From the NCBI RefSeq assembly GCF_000374185.1, contig NZ_KB910518.1:2675687-2739686 (forward strand): a stretch of DNA of 64,000 nucleotides, read 5' to 3'. This DNA is from Paenibacillus sp. HW567. Lineage in GTDB: Bacteria > Bacillota > Bacilli > Paenibacillales > Paenibacillaceae. The notes below the pieces were generated by a model. It saw only the letters and a list, made by a program, of their open reading frames with translations. It was not told where the DNA came from and did not search any database. The translations under genes were made by a program, and so were the position numbers. This document shows, piece by piece, positions 53,456 to 62,982 of the stretch (positions within the stretch are counted from its first letter, which is position 1; each line of letters opens with the position of its first letter).

Positions 53456-54742
53456 TCAATATCTGAGCACCAGCACAAACCGCATGCTCTGCAAGGTGGC
53501 TTCAGCGTATATGTCCCCGCCCATTTTCTGCAGCAACTGCTTGCAAATATAGAGGCCGAGACCATTTCCCTTCTTGCCTTCAGTATTGGAGCCGCGCCAG
53601 AAGCTTGTGAATATATAGGGCAACTCACCTGCCGCGAGCGGAATGCCCGAATTCTCAACTACAATCAGTTGCCGCATATCCTCTTCCTGAAAAGAGATCC
53701 TGATACAGCCCCCGTCCCCGTACTTAATCGCATTTTCGATGAGGTTATCCATGACTTCCAGCAGTTTGTCAGAGTCTCCGAGCAACAGCTTTTCGGCAAA
53801 TTCGCCAACCTCCAAATTGATTTTCAGCAAATGCAGCCGTTCCTTGTGGGCAGGCAGCAACCTCTTGAGCCAATCCCCAAGGTAGAACTCCCCCTGCTTA
53901 ACTTCGATATTCTGAAGCGAAGAAACAGACGCCGTAATAATCTCCCCGATCAAGGTTTCGATATGCTCGGCTTTCTGCCCGATGAGTCTGGCGCACGCTT
54001 TGCGCTTGTCTTCGCTCTCATAGATTTCCTCAACCAGTGCGCTGGAATACAGCTTAATAGCTGCTACTGGTGTTTTCAGCTCATGTGACAGCGATGCGAC
54101 AAGGGTCTGCCGGTCTTTTTCCAGGCTCAGATTGGTCATCTTCTGGGATTCCAGGGTTTCCCTTAGCAGATCGAGCCCCCAAATGAACTTGCCGAAGAAG
54201 CGGCTTTGGTTCTCTTTCATGCCCCGATTCAAGTGCCCTTTGGATAATTCATAAGGCAATGCTTCAATCGTATGAAACGGTTTGATAATCTGCAGTTTCA
54301 CATAGAGCAGAAGTCCGACAATCCCTCCCAGCGCCAGCAACAGGATCAGACTCTCGAAAATAATAACCTTGGCTGTGTCTTTAACAGGTAGGTAAGAGAA
54401 ACGTAAATACCCTGACAGCACCTGCCCCACATAGACCGGCTTAACCGTGAACTCCTCTCTGTCCTTAAGCCCCGCTCCATCAAAAAATTGCCCGATTCTC
54501 AGTGGCTCTGCCTTCGTGCCAATCCAATCAAGTGTGCGGACAGCTCCCGGTTTACCCGGATGCAGCACAATATCATTCAGGTGAACACCTTCGCTGACCT
54601 GCTTAAGAATGCGGTTGATTTCAGTCCGGTATCTCCGGTCCGTCTGGGCATTCCCAAGGTAGGCTGTATAAGCGGTACAGGCGGCGATCAGCCCTAGTCC
54701 AATCAATACGGTCCAGAGGATCAGGACATTAAACCGTCTCAT
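53456..54742 (-). CDS. Sensor histidine kinase of the MacB-type ABC locus
   Basis: A 428-residue kinase with a large extracellular region between membrane segments at ~8-28 and ~128-150. The phospho-acceptor is in LVASLSHELKTPVAAIKLYSSAL, the ATP site has NLIENAIKYGDGG, and KGNGLGLYICKQLLQKMGG closes it. The 105-residue external part could sense a peptide or envelope stress. It overlaps the response regulator gene by 14 bases. Confidence 0.9.
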   Translation of the reverse strand: MRRFNVLILWTVLIGLGLIAACTAYTAYLGNAQTDRRYRTEINRILKQVSEGVHLNDIVLHPGKPGAVRTLDWIGTKAEPLRIGQFFDGAGLKDREEFTVKPVYVGQVLSGYLRFSYLPVKDTAKVIIFESLILLLALGGIVGLLLYVKLQIIKPFHTIEALPYELSKGHLNRGMKENQSRFFGKFIWGLDLLRETLESQKMTNLSLEKDRQTLVASLSHELKTPVAAIKLYSSALVEEIYESEDKRKACARLIGQKAEHIETLIGEIITASVSSLQNIEVKQGEFYLGDWLKRLLPAHKERLHLLKINLEVGEFAEKLLLGDSDKLLEVMDNLIENAIKYGDGGCIRISFQEEDMRQLIVVENSGIPLAAGELPYIFTSFWRGSNTEGKKGNGLGLYICKQLLQKMGGDIYAEATLQSMRFVLVLRY

Positions 54743-55409
54743 ATTTGTATCCTACTCCCCATACAGTAACGATACGTTTCGGCTCCTTGGGGTTGTTCTC
54801 GATTTTATCGCGCAATTTATTAACATGTACGGTGAGGGTAGAAGGCTCGCTGAAGCTGTTCACTCCCCATACCCTTTCGAACAGCCACTCTTTGCGCAGT
54901 GCTTTGCCCTTGTTGTTCAACAGCAGCACAAGCAGCTCGTATTCCTTGGCCGTCAGGACCAGCGGCTGATCTTTTTTATATACCTGCATGGAAGTCCGGT
55001 TAATCACAATATCGCCGTCGGCCAGCAGTTGTTTGTTGTCATTCATATCATAGCTGCGGCGCAGATGCGCTTTGACCTTAGCTGTCAACAGATTGACAGA
55101 GAACGGCTTCTCCAGATAATCGTCTGCCCCCAGCTCAAGGCCAATGATTTTATTGTCATCCCCATGCCGGGCGCTCATGATCAGTATCGGCAGATTGTGC
55201 TGCTCCCTCACAATTCTGCAGACGGCGAAGCCATCCAGCTCCGGCAGCATGATATCCAGCAGCAGCATCTTCACAGTGTGCCCAGCCAAATATTCCAGTC
55301 CTTCTTCACCGCTTACCGCAGTGAACACAGAATACCCTTCCACCTGCAAGAAATCTCGAATCAAATCAGCAAGCTCCATGTTGTCTTCAATAACCAGTAT
55401 GTCGGCCAT
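54729..55409 (-). CDS. OmpR-type response regulator of the MacB-type ABC locus
   Basis: A 226-residue regulator: DILVIEDNMELADL at the start, phospho-Asp in MLLLDIMLPELDGFAV, Lys in DDYLEKPFSVNLLT, and a winged-helix output domain (LTAKEYELLVLLLNNKGKALRKEWLFERVWG). The ATG at 55409 is chosen; the longer frame has no ribosome site. It lies 62 bases after the ATPase gene and probably controls the exporter genes. Confidence 0.9.
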   Translation of the reverse strand: MADILVIEDNMELADLIRDFLQVEGYSVFTAVSGEEGLEYLAGHTVKMLLLDIMLPELDGFAVCRIVREQHNLPILIMSARHGDDNKIIGLELGADDYLEKPFSVNLLTAKVKAHLRRSYDMNDNKQLLADGDIVINRTSMQVYKKDQPLVLTAKEYELLVLLLNNKGKALRKEWLFERVWGVNSFSEPSTLTVHVNKLRDKIENNPKEPKRIVTVWGVGYKYETV

Positions 55410-55471
55410 AATGCCCTCCCCCCAGCTCCCTCTATCAGACGATACTGCTGAAGCGATGAGCATTTCACTTC

Positions 55472-56248
55472 CTACCACCCCATCTCCATCAGCCATTTCG
55501 TTAGGAATTGTTCCCGCTCCTTCATTCCTTGTCCTTCATCATATTTGCCCAAAGGATATTCACCATGAATTGTGCCATCCACCATATAGAGCACCTTGTC
55601 ACTCTGTGCAGCCACCTTCACGTCATGGGTAACCATCATAATCGTTGTTCCTTCACGGTTGATCCGGCACAGCTCTGTAAGCACCTCTTTGGCAGCCTTG
55701 GAATTCAAGGCACCTGTCGGCTCATCGGCAAACAGCATCTTTGGACTATTAATCAGCGCCCGGCATATACAGGCCCGCTGCAGTTGCCCACCCGACACCT
55801 CGGTGATATCATGCCCTGCGGTTTCAATGATGCCAAGCTTGCGCATGAGACTGTCAGCATACCGGTTAACGTCAATACGGCTGCGCTTCTCTCCCTTTCT
55901 TTTCAAGGCCTCATAGCCCGATAGAATAATATTATCATAAACCGATAGATTGCCTAGCATGTGCATTTGCTGAAAAATGAATCCCATCTTGTGCATACGC
56001 AGTTCAGCCATCCCTTTCTCCGACAGCCCGGATATGCTTATCCTATCAAAAATAACCTCTCCTGCCGTTAAACGGTCCATCCCGCTTACTGTATACAGCA
56101 AGGTTGATTTTCCTGACCCGGACGGTCCCATAATGGATACGAATTCACCCTCATGGAGCGTCAGATTCACATTTCTCAGCACATTGTTCTGCCCTTTGTT
56201 TACAATATAGGTTTTGCATAAGTTGGTAACCTCTAATACTGCGGTCAT
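55472..56248 (-). CDS. ABC exporter ATPase, MacB/LolD type
   Basis: A 258-residue ATPase: Walker A GPSGSGKST, Q-loop GFIFQQMHMLGNLSVYDNI, signature VSGGQLQRACICRALI, Walker B LFADEPTGALNS, and H-loop VTHD. The ADEPTGAL sequence is characteristic of the MacB/LolD/FtsE group. It pairs with the FtsX-type permease gene 55 bases upstream. GGGAGG precedes the ATG at 56248. Confidence 0.92.
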   Translation of the reverse strand: MTAVLEVTNLCKTYIVNKGQNNVLRNVNLTLHEGEFVSIMGPSGSGKSTLLYTVSGMDRLTAGEVIFDRISISGLSEKGMAELRMHKMGFIFQQMHMLGNLSVYDNIILSGYEALKRKGEKRSRIDVNRYADSLMRKLGIIETAGHDITEVSGGQLQRACICRALINSPKMLFADEPTGALNSKAAKEVLTELCRINREGTTIMMVTHDVKVAAQSDKVLYMVDGTIHGEYPLGKYDEGQGMKEREQFLTKWLMEMGW

Positions 56249-56303
56249 TACAACCAGCCTCCCGATCATTATTTTCTCTGCGCAGAGTACTATTCTTCTT
56301 AGC

Positions 56304-58652
56304 CTATTCCTGGTTCATGTTCCATATCTGTACCCGCTTAATTTGCCCGCAGCTTATAATCACCGCTAGTACTACAACGGTCAGGATCAGAAGCGGGAAT
56401 AAAAGATAAACCTGCTGCGGCACAATATTGAAGCTCATTTGGGTCAATCCGAACATACGGAAGATGATACCAATCAGCCGTTCACCCAGAACATTTGCTG
56501 TAATCACGCCAATGATGATCGAACCAACCAGCAGTATACTAATGCGTAGAACCTGCCAGCGGCGGATGATGCCATTTTTGAAGCCAAGGCTCTTCATGAC
56601 CGCAATGCTCTGCACTTCCTTGGTAATCAACAGCCTCACAAACAAGCTGGTAATAAAAAAAGTGACCAGACAGACAATAACAGTAAGCAGAGAAATAATG
56701 CTCTTCAGTTGGCCCATGAAGCCGCCAGTAATCTCCCCAAGCAAATCAGTTGCGCTTTTGAGATCGAACCCGCTGAGCTGCTGCTTCATATCTTCTATTA
56801 TCTGTGCCTTCTCAGCCTCAGGCGCGTTGATCCTTCCCGCAAATTGATACGAAGATGCACTCGCCGGAGTATATTCATCTCCGAGCCTGACCATATAGCC
56901 TTCATTGCTGATGGTCTGGATCAGTCCGGTAATCAGGAAGCTGCCTTTTTTGCCTTCAATCTCAAAGGTTATGTAATCCCCAATACGCTTGTCATATTGT
57001 TCGGCCATAATACTGGTAATCGCAATCTCGTTCGCCAGCTTCGGGGCTTCTCCGTCCAGGTACTGGAAGGCTGCGGCAGGCTCGCTTTTCATCCCGCTGA
57101 TGCGCATATTATCTTCACCGTTATCAGAGATATATTTCGTGTTGAACGAGTAATCCACCGTCAGCGTGACCGGGAACTTTTTATCCTGCATTTCCTGTGC
57201 CAGCTTGGCTAATTCCTTCCGAATCTCTGCCACCGGTTTATTGAGAACCTCGCTTTTGGTATAGAAATCCGCCTCAATGGTGCCAAAATATCCAATAAAC
57301 TTCGGTGTCACGATCGTATTCATCAGGTTGACTGGAATAATAATAATTGCTGTGCTTAGGATAAAGGTAAGGATCAGGGCGGAGTAGCTCTTCAGCTTGT
57401 TCAGTACATCGCTTAACGCTAGAAACAGTGCCGGAGACAGCAGCTTGCTGCTGTGCAGATGAATTTTTCGCGATGCCTTGAAACGCTCCCCTGTATGCCC
57501 CTGTCTGATCGCATCAATGGCCGAGGCTTTGCTGATCTTGCGCATGCAGAGCATACAGAAGAGCAGTGTTACCGCGATCATGACTATCGTGCTGATAATA
57601 GAGACTATTACACCGGTGATACCACCGGGGGTAATGATGTATTGGGAGATTTTACGGGACATCAGCTCTGAGAGCGGGAGACTGATGCCCATGCCCACTA
57701 TGCCGCCAGTTACGCCCAGGCCCAGATATTTGGTCAAATATAGCCGTTTGATCGCGGAGTTACGGAATCCAATCGCCTTCATCACCCCGATCTCCTTATA
57801 ATCATCCTGCAGTGTAGAGACAATCGTGAAATGCAGCGTCAAAAAAGCGATAAAAATCAAAAACAGGCTGATCACAAACAGCATGGCCGAGAGAATCCTG
57901 TCTGTCATGAAAGACATAGCTACCAGATTTTTATCAATGACGAAATTAACCGTGAAATCCTGCTTGGAAAAAGCCGATGTCAGACCGCCTTGCACACCAG
58001 GAACCGTGTTAAAGCTCCATAGCTTTGTCATTGACTCTACCGGAACCACTTGCTGAAGGGCAGTGAAATCCTGCTCCGAGAGCAGTATCCTTTTGAGACC
58101 CATCATATCTGAGCCCATGTAGGCGTCCTTGAAAAAACGCGCAACCTTAAATGTTGTATCCGTGCCTTCCAAATGAACCGTCAACGGATCGCCTAGTTCA
58201 AGCCCGGTTGCATTCATGAGACTGATTGGAAGAGCAAGTTCTCCCCGCTGAAGCGTAAATTCCGCATCATCCTCTCCAAAGACTAGATTTACATCCTCAG
58301 GAATGGTAGACAGTACAAGGCCGGTATTGCCGGAAAAGTTTTTTCGGCCCTTGGGCACAGTAATGTCCTTGGACAATACCCCGATCTGCAGTTGGGAATA
58401 AGTGGTGTCGATAGCTTTCTGACTCTCGGCCCAAGCGGCAACGCCCTGGTTGTTCTCGTCCGTGTTGGTCATTATAGCGTTTAAGTCCGCTACCCGGCTT
58501 TGGTTAATGAAACTATTAATCGCCGTTGAAGTAGAATACATCAGGTTCGTGCTGCTCGCCACAAGCATGGATGCCAGGAGGATGAACACTAACAGCACAA
58601 TATTCATTGCTTTTTTACGCTTCAGGTCCTTCTTAAGTATTTTCCAAAACAC
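56304..58652 (-). CDS. FtsX/MacB-type ABC permease
   Basis: A 782-residue membrane protein. A first membrane segment is followed by a large extracellular MacB-type region (~40-240), then FtsX segments near 255-385, a second segment and extracellular region, and a final FtsX set (~625-770). Such double-FtsX permeases export or detach peptides and lipids by mechanotransmission, or detoxify antimicrobial peptides. With the ATPase and two-component genes it forms a self-regulated locus like the antimicrobial peptide modules of Firmicutes. The substrate is not evident. Confidence 0.88.
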   Translation of the reverse strand: MFWKILKKDLKRKKAMNIVLLVFILLASMLVASSTNLMYSTSTAINSFINQSRVADLNAIMTNTDENNQGVAAWAESQKAIDTTYSQLQIGVLSKDITVPKGRKNFSGNTGLVLSTIPEDVNLVFGEDDAEFTLQRGELALPISLMNATGLELGDPLTVHLEGTDTTFKVARFFKDAYMGSDMMGLKRILLSEQDFTALQQVVPVESMTKLWSFNTVPGVQGGLTSAFSKQDFTVNFVIDKNLVAMSFMTDRILSAMLFVISLFLIFIAFLTLHFTIVSTLQDDYKEIGVMKAIGFRNSAIKRLYLTKYLGLGVTGGIVGMGISLPLSELMSRKISQYIITPGGITGVIVSIISTIVMIAVTLLFCMLCMRKISKASAIDAIRQGHTGERFKASRKIHLHSSKLLSPALFLALSDVLNKLKSYSALILTFILSTAIIIIPVNLMNTIVTPKFIGYFGTIEADFYTKSEVLNKPVAEIRKELAKLAQEMQDKKFPVTLTVDYSFNTKYISDNGEDNMRISGMKSEPAAAFQYLDGEAPKLANEIAITSIMAEQYDKRIGDYITFEIEGKKGSFLITGLIQTISNEGYMVRLGDEYTPASASSYQFAGRINAPEAEKAQIIEDMKQQLSGFDLKSATDLLGEITGGFMGQLKSIISLLTVIVCLVTFFITSLFVRLLITKEVQSIAVMKSLGFKNGIIRRWQVLRISILLVGSIIIGVITANVLGERLIGIIFRMFGLTQMSFNIVPQQVYLLFPLLILTVVVLAVIISCGQIKRVQIWNMNQE

Positions 58653-59135
58653 TGGTACGCTTCCCCCTTCTGTTGACTCTATAGTGATTATAAAGGGGCA
58701 GTTATTAAATAATCCTTAAGCGCGAGAAAACGATAAGATAAACTAACCAGGGGAGCTAGACACGAAGTAAACCTAACCTGTGAACGTTGGATAGACTGCG
58801 CCGGGCTTGTGAGCCAGACTACATTCCCAAACATAATGTAGTCTGACCCTTGTATTGGTTAATTGTATTTACTGCAGTTAAAAGGCTGCTTTAACTCGTA
58901 TTTGTAGCGGTAACTGTATTCTGTGCAATAAAAATGGCTAAAACTATATTTTTATCGGATTGCTGCCAATTTAAATGTACAGAATGCAATTAAGTCAGAT
59001 TCAGCACGAAAATACGGCTTTTTAGTTGTACGAAATACAGTTAGGGCTGATAAGTGGAAACGGCTATTTCGTCCTTCTAAATCCGTTTCAGCGAGAAATA
59101 GAAGGGTAAAGACTTATAACTTCTATATTTAAAAA
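58653..59135. repeat. Repeat-rich spacer without genes
   Basis: About 480 bases of noncoding DNA. CTAACTGTATTTCGTACAA-like motifs occur in opposite orientation near 58910-58930 and 59036-59055, and further variants near 58861-58880 and 58974-58994. The sequence also shows paired short hairpins (AGACTACATT/AATGTAGTCT near 58816-58850). No frame with a ribosome site exists. This looks like intergenic repeat material; expected to recur elsewhere in the genome. Confidence 0.6.
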
Positions 59136-59168
59136 ACGGGTGCTCCCGGTTTCACCCAGGAACACCCT
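59136..59168 (-). terminator. Terminator of the AlaX-like gene
   Basis: GGGTGTTCC and GGAGCACCC (one GU-type pair) with a T run on the minus strand. Confidence 0.65.
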
Positions 59169-59186
59169 TATTGCACTGCATACTCC

Positions 59187-60359
59187 CTAAATCGAGCTTT
59201 TTGCAAGCGCATAAAAACCAAACGCATTCTCCCAAGCGGGGAACCCGGCTTGCGCCATTGTGTCGCTGCCGCCGCCTTTTCCCTGGAACTCGCCAAGGTT
59301 CGCTTTGAAGAAAGCTCCGCAGGAGAAGCCTGTGCCGCCGCTACACGCCAGCACCACCTTGTTCTCCGCAGCGGTCAGCAGCAGCACGGGAAGCTCAGTC
59401 GAAGTCGTCAGCTTGACTGCCAAGCTCTGCAAATCCTTGAGTGATTTGTCTTCAAAAACATGAGCGATCACGCGTGCTCCCGGTTCCTGTGCAGATAGCA
59501 GCTCCTGCGCCGCATAACCGTCGTTTTGTTCTTTGAGTGTGGCTAATTCCGCCTGCAGCAGCTTCTGCTCGGCTTCCCACTTCTCAATCCGCCCAAGAAT
59601 CTCATCCTTGCCGGTGTTGAACTTGGCGGCGAGTGCGCCGAGAATACGCTGATTATTATTGCACTCATCCAGTGCGCGCCCTCCGCATTTAAAAGTAATC
59701 CGAGTGTTCCCCTTCATCTTCTCCGCTCTCAGCAGCTTGATCATCCCGATGCTGCCAGTTGAGGCGACATGTGTCCCTCCGCAGGCATTATGCTCCACGC
59801 CCTCAATTTCAACAATGCGGATATTCTCAGTCACCTTGGGCAGCTTAACCAGCGGCAGACGCGCCATTTCCTCCGCTGTGACTGTATAGCTGGTGATGCT
59901 GCGGTTCAGCATGGCCTGCCGGTTAACCTCTTTCTCTACTATAGTTAGCTGCTCCGGCGAAAGCTCCGGCAGTTCAAGATCAATGGTGTCGTAATCGCTG
60001 CCCAGGTGGAAGCTTAGTGTCTTAGCCTGGCACAGTTCAAGGAATACCGCCGAGAGCAAATGCTGGCCGCTATGCTGCTGCATATGGTCGAATCTCCGGT
60101 CCCAGTCAATCCGGCAGCTTACCTTCTTCCCGGCAGGCACGGACTCTACTCTATGCAGCACCTCATCCTCTTCGAGGATAACGTCAAGCATCGAAATCCC
60201 GCCAATGGTTCCGGTGTCACAGGGCTGTCCGCCTCCATGCGGATAAAAAGCCGTCTCCTCCAGCACCAAATACATTCCGTCTTCTCTTTCAACCACTCTA
60301 TTGATTTCCGTTTCCCACTCCTGCAGATAAGCAGATTCGTAATATAGCTTCTTCGTCAT
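59187..60359 (-). CDS. AlaX-like alanyl-tRNA editing hydrolase, long form
   Basis: A 390-residue protein with editing-domain zinc motifs: HMQQHSGQHLL (HxxxH) near residue 95 and CGGTHV near residue 190. The C-terminal ~150 residues carry a coiled segment and a DHHA1 domain (LACSGGTGFSCGAFFKANLGEFQGKGGG). The aminoacylation core of AlaRS is absent. It hydrolyses mis-charged Ser- or Gly-tRNA(Ala). The ATG at 60359 has AGAGGAAT upstream and the 27-codon extension is excluded. Confidence 0.9.
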   Translation of the reverse strand: MTKKLYYESAYLQEWETEINRVVEREDGMYLVLEETAFYPHGGGQPCDTGTIGGISMLDVILEEDEVLHRVESVPAGKKVSCRIDWDRRFDHMQQHSGQHLLSAVFLELCQAKTLSFHLGSDYDTIDLELPELSPEQLTIVEKEVNRQAMLNRSITSYTVTAEEMARLPLVKLPKVTENIRIVEIEGVEHNACGGTHVASTGSIGMIKLLRAEKMKGNTRITFKCGGRALDECNNNQRILGALAAKFNTGKDEILGRIEKWEAEQKLLQAELATLKEQNDGYAAQELLSAQEPGARVIAHVFEDKSLKDLQSLAVKLTTSTELPVLLLTAAENKVVLACSGGTGFSCGAFFKANLGEFQGKGGGSDTMAQAGFPAWENAFGFYALAKSSI

Positions 60360-60486
60360 AATTAGATTCCTCTCTATTCCCGTCTCTGTACTTAGTGCAT
60401 CGTATCCCATATTTGCTTGCCAAGCAAGATGTGTAGCCAACTGGCGAATTTAGATCTTGGTATTTCCGGCTTGTACAAAATAAAAA

Positions 60487-60515
60487 GCAGTGACAGGCTC
60501 ATCCCTGCCACTGCT
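60487..60515 (-). terminator. Terminator of the 58-residue gene
   Basis: On the minus strand AGCAGTGGCAGG pairs with CCTGTCACTGCT, followed by TTTTTATTTT. Confidence 0.8.
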
Positions 60516-60547
60516 CCATCTTGAACGCCTTTTCTCACGCTTGACGC

Positions 60548-60724
60548 TTACTTATAGGTGTTCTCTTCGGTTTTCTTGTACGTCGTTCGTTCATCCCGGA
60601 GCGATTCTTTGCGAGTGTCACTCTTTTTCTGCTCCAATTGCTGTGCTTCCTGGCTGGTCACCGGGTTTTGCTCAAGCTCCTTGACCGTGTTGATCAGATT
60701 CTTGTCCGGCTTGGTATGATCCAT
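60548..60724 (-). CDS. Small hydrophilic protein, 58 residues
   Basis: A frame too short for standard ORF lists. It starts at the ATG at 60724, ten bases after GGAGGC, and ends with TAA at 60548, followed by a good terminator. The protein is very rich in Lys, Glu, Gln and Thr, with no hydrophobic core: KNLINTVKELEQNPVTSQEA, then EQKKSDTRKESL. It may be an unstructured small regulator or a spore/stress protein. Family not recognised. Confidence 0.7.
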   Translation of the reverse strand: MDHTKPDKNLINTVKELEQNPVTSQEAQQLEQKKSDTRKESLRDERTTYKKTEENTYK

Positions 60725-60803
60725 CGCTGTGCTGCCTCCTTAGTAGGTCTGGTCATTTCAGCTTATTGTGGCAATATGCAGGGAAGATTATACTCCGGAC
60801 AAA

Positions 60804-60842
60804 AAAACCGGATAAGCAGATGAAGCATCTGCCTGTCCGGTT
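60804..60842 (-). terminator. Terminator of the YebC gene
   Basis: AACCGGACAGGCAGATG and CATCTGCTTATCCGGTT form a long imperfect stem on the minus strand, then a T run. Confidence 0.8.
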
Positions 60843-60861
60843 GCAGTGGATGATAACTCTA

Positions 60862-61578
60862 TTATTCCGAATCCACGTTGTGGTACACCTGCTGTACGTC
60901 GTCCAGTTCCTCCAAAGCGTCGATCAGCTTCTCGAACTGGGCTTCGGCATCTTCAGGAATGGATACATAGTTCTGTGGAAGCATGGTCAGCTCGGCCACG
61001 GTAAATTCTGTAATTCCGGCAGTACGGAAGGCTTCCTGTACGGTATGGAACTGGTCAGGCTCGGCATAGACAATAACCGCTTCATCTTCTTCCAGCACAT
61101 CGCGCACATCCACGTCCGCTTCAATCAGCAATTCCATAACCTCGTCAGCGGTTTTACCTTCCACGCCGATAACAGCCGTTGGTTCGAACATATAGGTTAC
61201 TGAACCGCTGACCCCCATGTTGCCGCCATTCTTGCTGAATGCGGAGCGTACCAGAGGGGCCGTACGGTTGACGTTGTTGGTCAACGCATCAATAATAATC
61301 ATCGAGCCGCTTGGGCCAAAACCTTCATAACGCAGCTCTACATAAGTCTCGTCTCCGCTGCCCTTCGCTTTATCCAGTGCCCGGTCAATGATTGCCTTAG
61401 GCACATTATACGTTTTGGCGCGTTCCAGAACGACCTTCAGCGCCCGGTTCGATTCCGGATCAGGTTCGCCCTTCTTCGCAGCTACATAAATCTCTACACC
61501 AAATTTGGCATAGACCTTACTTGTATTGGCATCCTTGGATGCCTTCTTTTCCTTAATATTATTCCATTTACGACCCAT
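60862..61578 (-). CDS. yebC: YebC/PmpR-family transcription or translation factor
   Basis: A 238-residue protein with the family start [25 protein letters not shown] and later [38 protein letters not shown]. It has three domains, the last ending [13 protein letters not shown]. YebC proteins bind DNA, and YebC2-type members help ribosomes pass proline tracts. The ATG at 61578 is chosen as it matches the family start. Confidence 0.93.
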   Translation of the reverse strand: MGRKWNNIKEKKASKDANTSKVYAKFGVEIYVAAKKGEPDPESNRALKVVLERAKTYNVPKAIIDRALDKAKGSGDETYVELRYEGFGPSGSMIIIDALTNNVNRTAPLVRSAFSKNGGNMGVSGSVTYMFEPTAVIGVEGKTADEVMELLIEADVDVRDVLEEDEAVIVYAEPDQFHTVQEAFRTAGITEFTVAELTMLPQNYVSIPEDAEAQFEKLIDALEELDDVQQVYHNVDSE

Positions 61579-61593
61579 ATTGTTCGCGCTCAC

Positions 61594-61908
61594 TTTCCAA
61601 CATTAATTAAAAAACAGTCCCATCTATTATACCTCTGTTCGATATATCTCGTAAAGGGCAGTCCCCGTGCCGGCTGAAAATCGGACTAAAGGCATCAACC
61701 CATTGCTGTTCATGAAGCAGCAGCCCATGCTCAACCCCTTCCTGCCGGTTCCGGGCAACATTCTCAGACAGCAGTGCCGATATTATCCGTCAGGCCCGGG
61801 CGAGATAAGCCTTCCGATCACCGCTCAAATTCTGCTGTCAATCACAGCCTGCTGCTCCACTATGTGTTACGATAATAGGCAGATTAGTAAATTATGGAGG
61901 CGATTGAT
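61594..61908. other. Spacer between YebC and APH-like genes, no gene seen
   Basis: About 315 bases. An 81-codon plus-strand frame lacks a ribosome site and any family likeness. Promoter sequences for both diverging genes must lie here, but I could not place them. Confidence 0.5.
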
Positions 61909-62895
61909 GTGAAAGAAGGCTGGGAACGCACAGAGCAGCAAGTATCACTTGACCTCAGACAAATTAACGGCATTGTGAGATCTGCATTTCAGGGTACACG
62001 GGTAATAGGCGCGGAAAGGCTTGGAATCGGGCTTCATAATTCAAATTATAAAATTCACCTGGACGGGAAATCAGATCCCCTGGTTCTTCGTTTGTATAGT
62101 GACACTGAAGGAATCGCTGACAAAGAATTGGCTCTTGCAGAGCGCATACGGGACACCGTTCCTGTTGCTGACTTTCTCTACGTCGATACTAGCTGCAGCA
62201 GCTTCGACAAGCCTTGGGCAGTTATGGAATGGAAGGCGGGGATTCATTTACGGGATGTGTTAAAAGCAGGAACGGCGCAAGAGATCGTATCCGCCGCCAC
62301 TTCTGTTGGCACTGTTCTTGCCCAAATACATAGCTATACGTTTCCAGCAGCAGGATTTTTGGACAGGGATCTGGAGATTATTCAGCCCTTCCAAATGGGC
62401 GGAGAGCTGTTTCTTTCCATCATCGGCAACAGTCTCTTCCACAACCAGGGCGCGAAATGGCTGGGCGATGAGCTGACACAAGAGCTGTGGAGCTTCTGCC
62501 AGTCACACAGCAATGAACTATCGGATAGAAAACTTTCACCAGTGCTCGTACATTCGGATTTCAACGGTCTAAATATACTGATGGAGCCAAATGCGGGTGA
62601 CTGCACAGTCACAGTGTCGGCTGTTCTCGACTGGGAGTTTGCCTTTTCCTGCAGCCGGTACACCGATATCGGGAACATACTTCGTTATGAAGAAGACGGC
62701 TCGCTGTTTGAGCAGCATTTTATTTCAGCGTATACAGCTCATGGAGGCGTGCTTGAGGATAATTGGAAGCTACTCTCGAAGCTTGAGGATCTCACCTCCC
62801 TCTGCGAGATGATCAGTCACTCTACGGTGAACACCCCTAACCGCCTGCGTGATCTTCAGAGCTTGATTGCGAAGACGGTTAAACTTTATCGTTGA
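61909..62895 (+). CDS. APH-family phosphotransferase (aminoglycoside/choline-kinase fold)
   Basis: A 328-residue kinase-fold protein. The catalytic loop VLVHSDFNGLNIL and metal-binding VLDWEFAF are those of the APH superfamily. A VMEWKAGIHLRDVL hinge precedes them. The GTG at 61909, nine bases after GGAGG, is preferred over the ATG at 61894, which overlaps that site. The family includes antibiotic kinases but also homoserine, choline and spore-related kinases. No resistance context is present; the substrate is unknown. Confidence 0.83.
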   Translation: MKEGWERTEQQVSLDLRQINGIVRSAFQGTRVIGAERLGIGLHNSNYKIHLDGKSDPLVLRLYSDTEGIADKELALAERIRDTVPVADFLYVDTSCSSFDKPWAVMEWKAGIHLRDVLKAGTAQEIVSAATSVGTVLAQIHSYTFPAAGFLDRDLEIIQPFQMGGELFLSIIGNSLFHNQGAKWLGDELTQELWSFCQSHSNELSDRKLSPVLVHSDFNGLNILMEPNAGDCTVTVSAVLDWEFAFSCSRYTDIGNILRYEEDGSLFEQHFISAYTAHGGVLEDNWKLLSKLEDLTSLCEMISHSTVNTPNRLRDLQSLIAKTVKLYR

Positions 62896-62918
62896 TAGAC
62901 TTCGATTCCCACCGCCAA

Positions 62919-62957
62919 AAAGAGCCAGCTCCTGAACTTGCCGGGAGCTGGCTCTTA
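62919..62957. terminator. Terminator between converging APH-like and MetE-like genes
   Basis: AAGAGCCAGCTCC and GGAGCTGGCTCTT form a perfect 13-bp stem, with T run. Confidence 0.88.
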
Positions 62958-62982
62958 TCTTTTCGTTATGCTGAGCTATGTC

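Noticed and set aside
61667..61912. 81-codon plus-strand frame before the APH-like gene
   Set aside because: No ribosome site and no family likeness.
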